Origin: an uncultured Clostridia bacterium
Lineage (GTDB): Bacteria > Bacillota > Clostridia > TANB77 > CAG-508
Length of the DNA: 5,739 nucleotides
NCBI GenBank assembly: GCA_934154445.1
Contig: CAKPGC010000024.1
Span: 1 to 5,739 of the forward strand
Reading direction: 5' to 3'
Positions 5,630-5,739 of this stretch are shown in pieces. The position numbers were made by a program, and so were the translations under genes. The notes under the pieces are model-generated. The model saw only the letters and a program-made list of their open reading frames with translations. It had not been told where the DNA came from and did not search any database. How positions within the stretch are numbered: position 1 is the stretch's first letter; each line of letters starts with the position of its first letter.

Positions 5630-5660
5630 TAAGAATGCAATTTATGCATTCTTATTTTTT
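5628..5660 (+). terminator. Terminator overlapping the spo0E-like stop codon
   Basis: A perfect 12-bp stem, AATAAGAATGCA (5628-5639) with TGCATTCTTATT (5645-5656), has a 5-nt loop and leads into a run of six T (5655-5660). The left arm begins with the last two bases of the TAA stop, so a ribosome finishing the gene would cover the base of the stem. Confidence 0.88.
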
Positions 5661-5728
5661 ATATATAGGTTTAAAATAGATATGTCACAAATACATTGAA
5701 AATAAAATATTGAAAAGAGAGCACAAAA

Positions 5729-5739
5729 ATGATATTGTT
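5729..5739 (+). CDS. Possible start of a further gene, cut by the window end
   Basis: ATG at 5729-5731 begins an open frame (Met-Ile-Leu) that runs off the window. The purine-rich AAAAGAGAG (5713-5721), 7 bp upstream, could serve as a weak ribosome binding site. Three codons are too few to identify a product, and no clear promoter was found between 5661 and 5728. Confidence 0.3.

Noticed and set aside
5661..5728. Promoter for the gene starting at 5729
   Set aside because: TAAAAT at 5703-5708 resembles a -10, but no -35-like hexamer lies at 16-18 bp; the match is not better than expected in this AT-rich DNA.

Overview
The window is very AT-rich DNA (mostly A/T third codon positions, AAGGAG-type ribosome binding sites, one TTG start). 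The genes are those of a spore-forming, Gram-positive Bacillota: a sortase-anchored surface protein, ribosomal protein S21, a YfmF/YfmH M16 peptidase pair and a Spo0E-family phosphatase. The dockerin/cohesin pair and the codon use suggest an uncultured, probably gut-associated member of the Clostridia. This placement is inference. All recognised genes lie on the + strand.

Region 1 (1-2216) is a surface module. The 3' part of a large BspA-type leucine-rich-repeat protein ends in an Ig-like region, a pre-dockerin module and a type I dockerin. It is followed 77 bp later by a short secreted protein with one cohesin-like domain, an Asn/Thr-rich linker and an LPKTG sortase anchor. A terminator closes the unit. 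The simplest reading is that the LRR protein is held on the cell wall by the dockerin-cohesin clamp instead of its own sortase signal. The LRR part contains an exact 246-bp tandem duplication.

Region 2 (2258-2583) is a monocistronic rpsU gene (S21) with a consensus sigma-A promoter, a structured leader of about 57 nt and a long-loop terminator.

Region 3 (2582-5320) is a two-gene operon of M16-family proteins, YfmF then YfmH. YfmH has the HxxEH zinc site; YfmF has lost it but keeps the Arg/Tyr pair of the C-terminal domain, so the two probably form one composite peptidase. A strong terminator follows.

Region 4 (5331-5660) is a 56-residue Spo0E-like phosphatase gene. It has a candidate Spo0A box and promoter upstream, and a terminator whose stem includes the stop codon. 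The last 11 bases may begin another gene.

No tRNA, rRNA, insertion sequence or CRISPR array was seen. The longest non-coding gap is about 200 bp.
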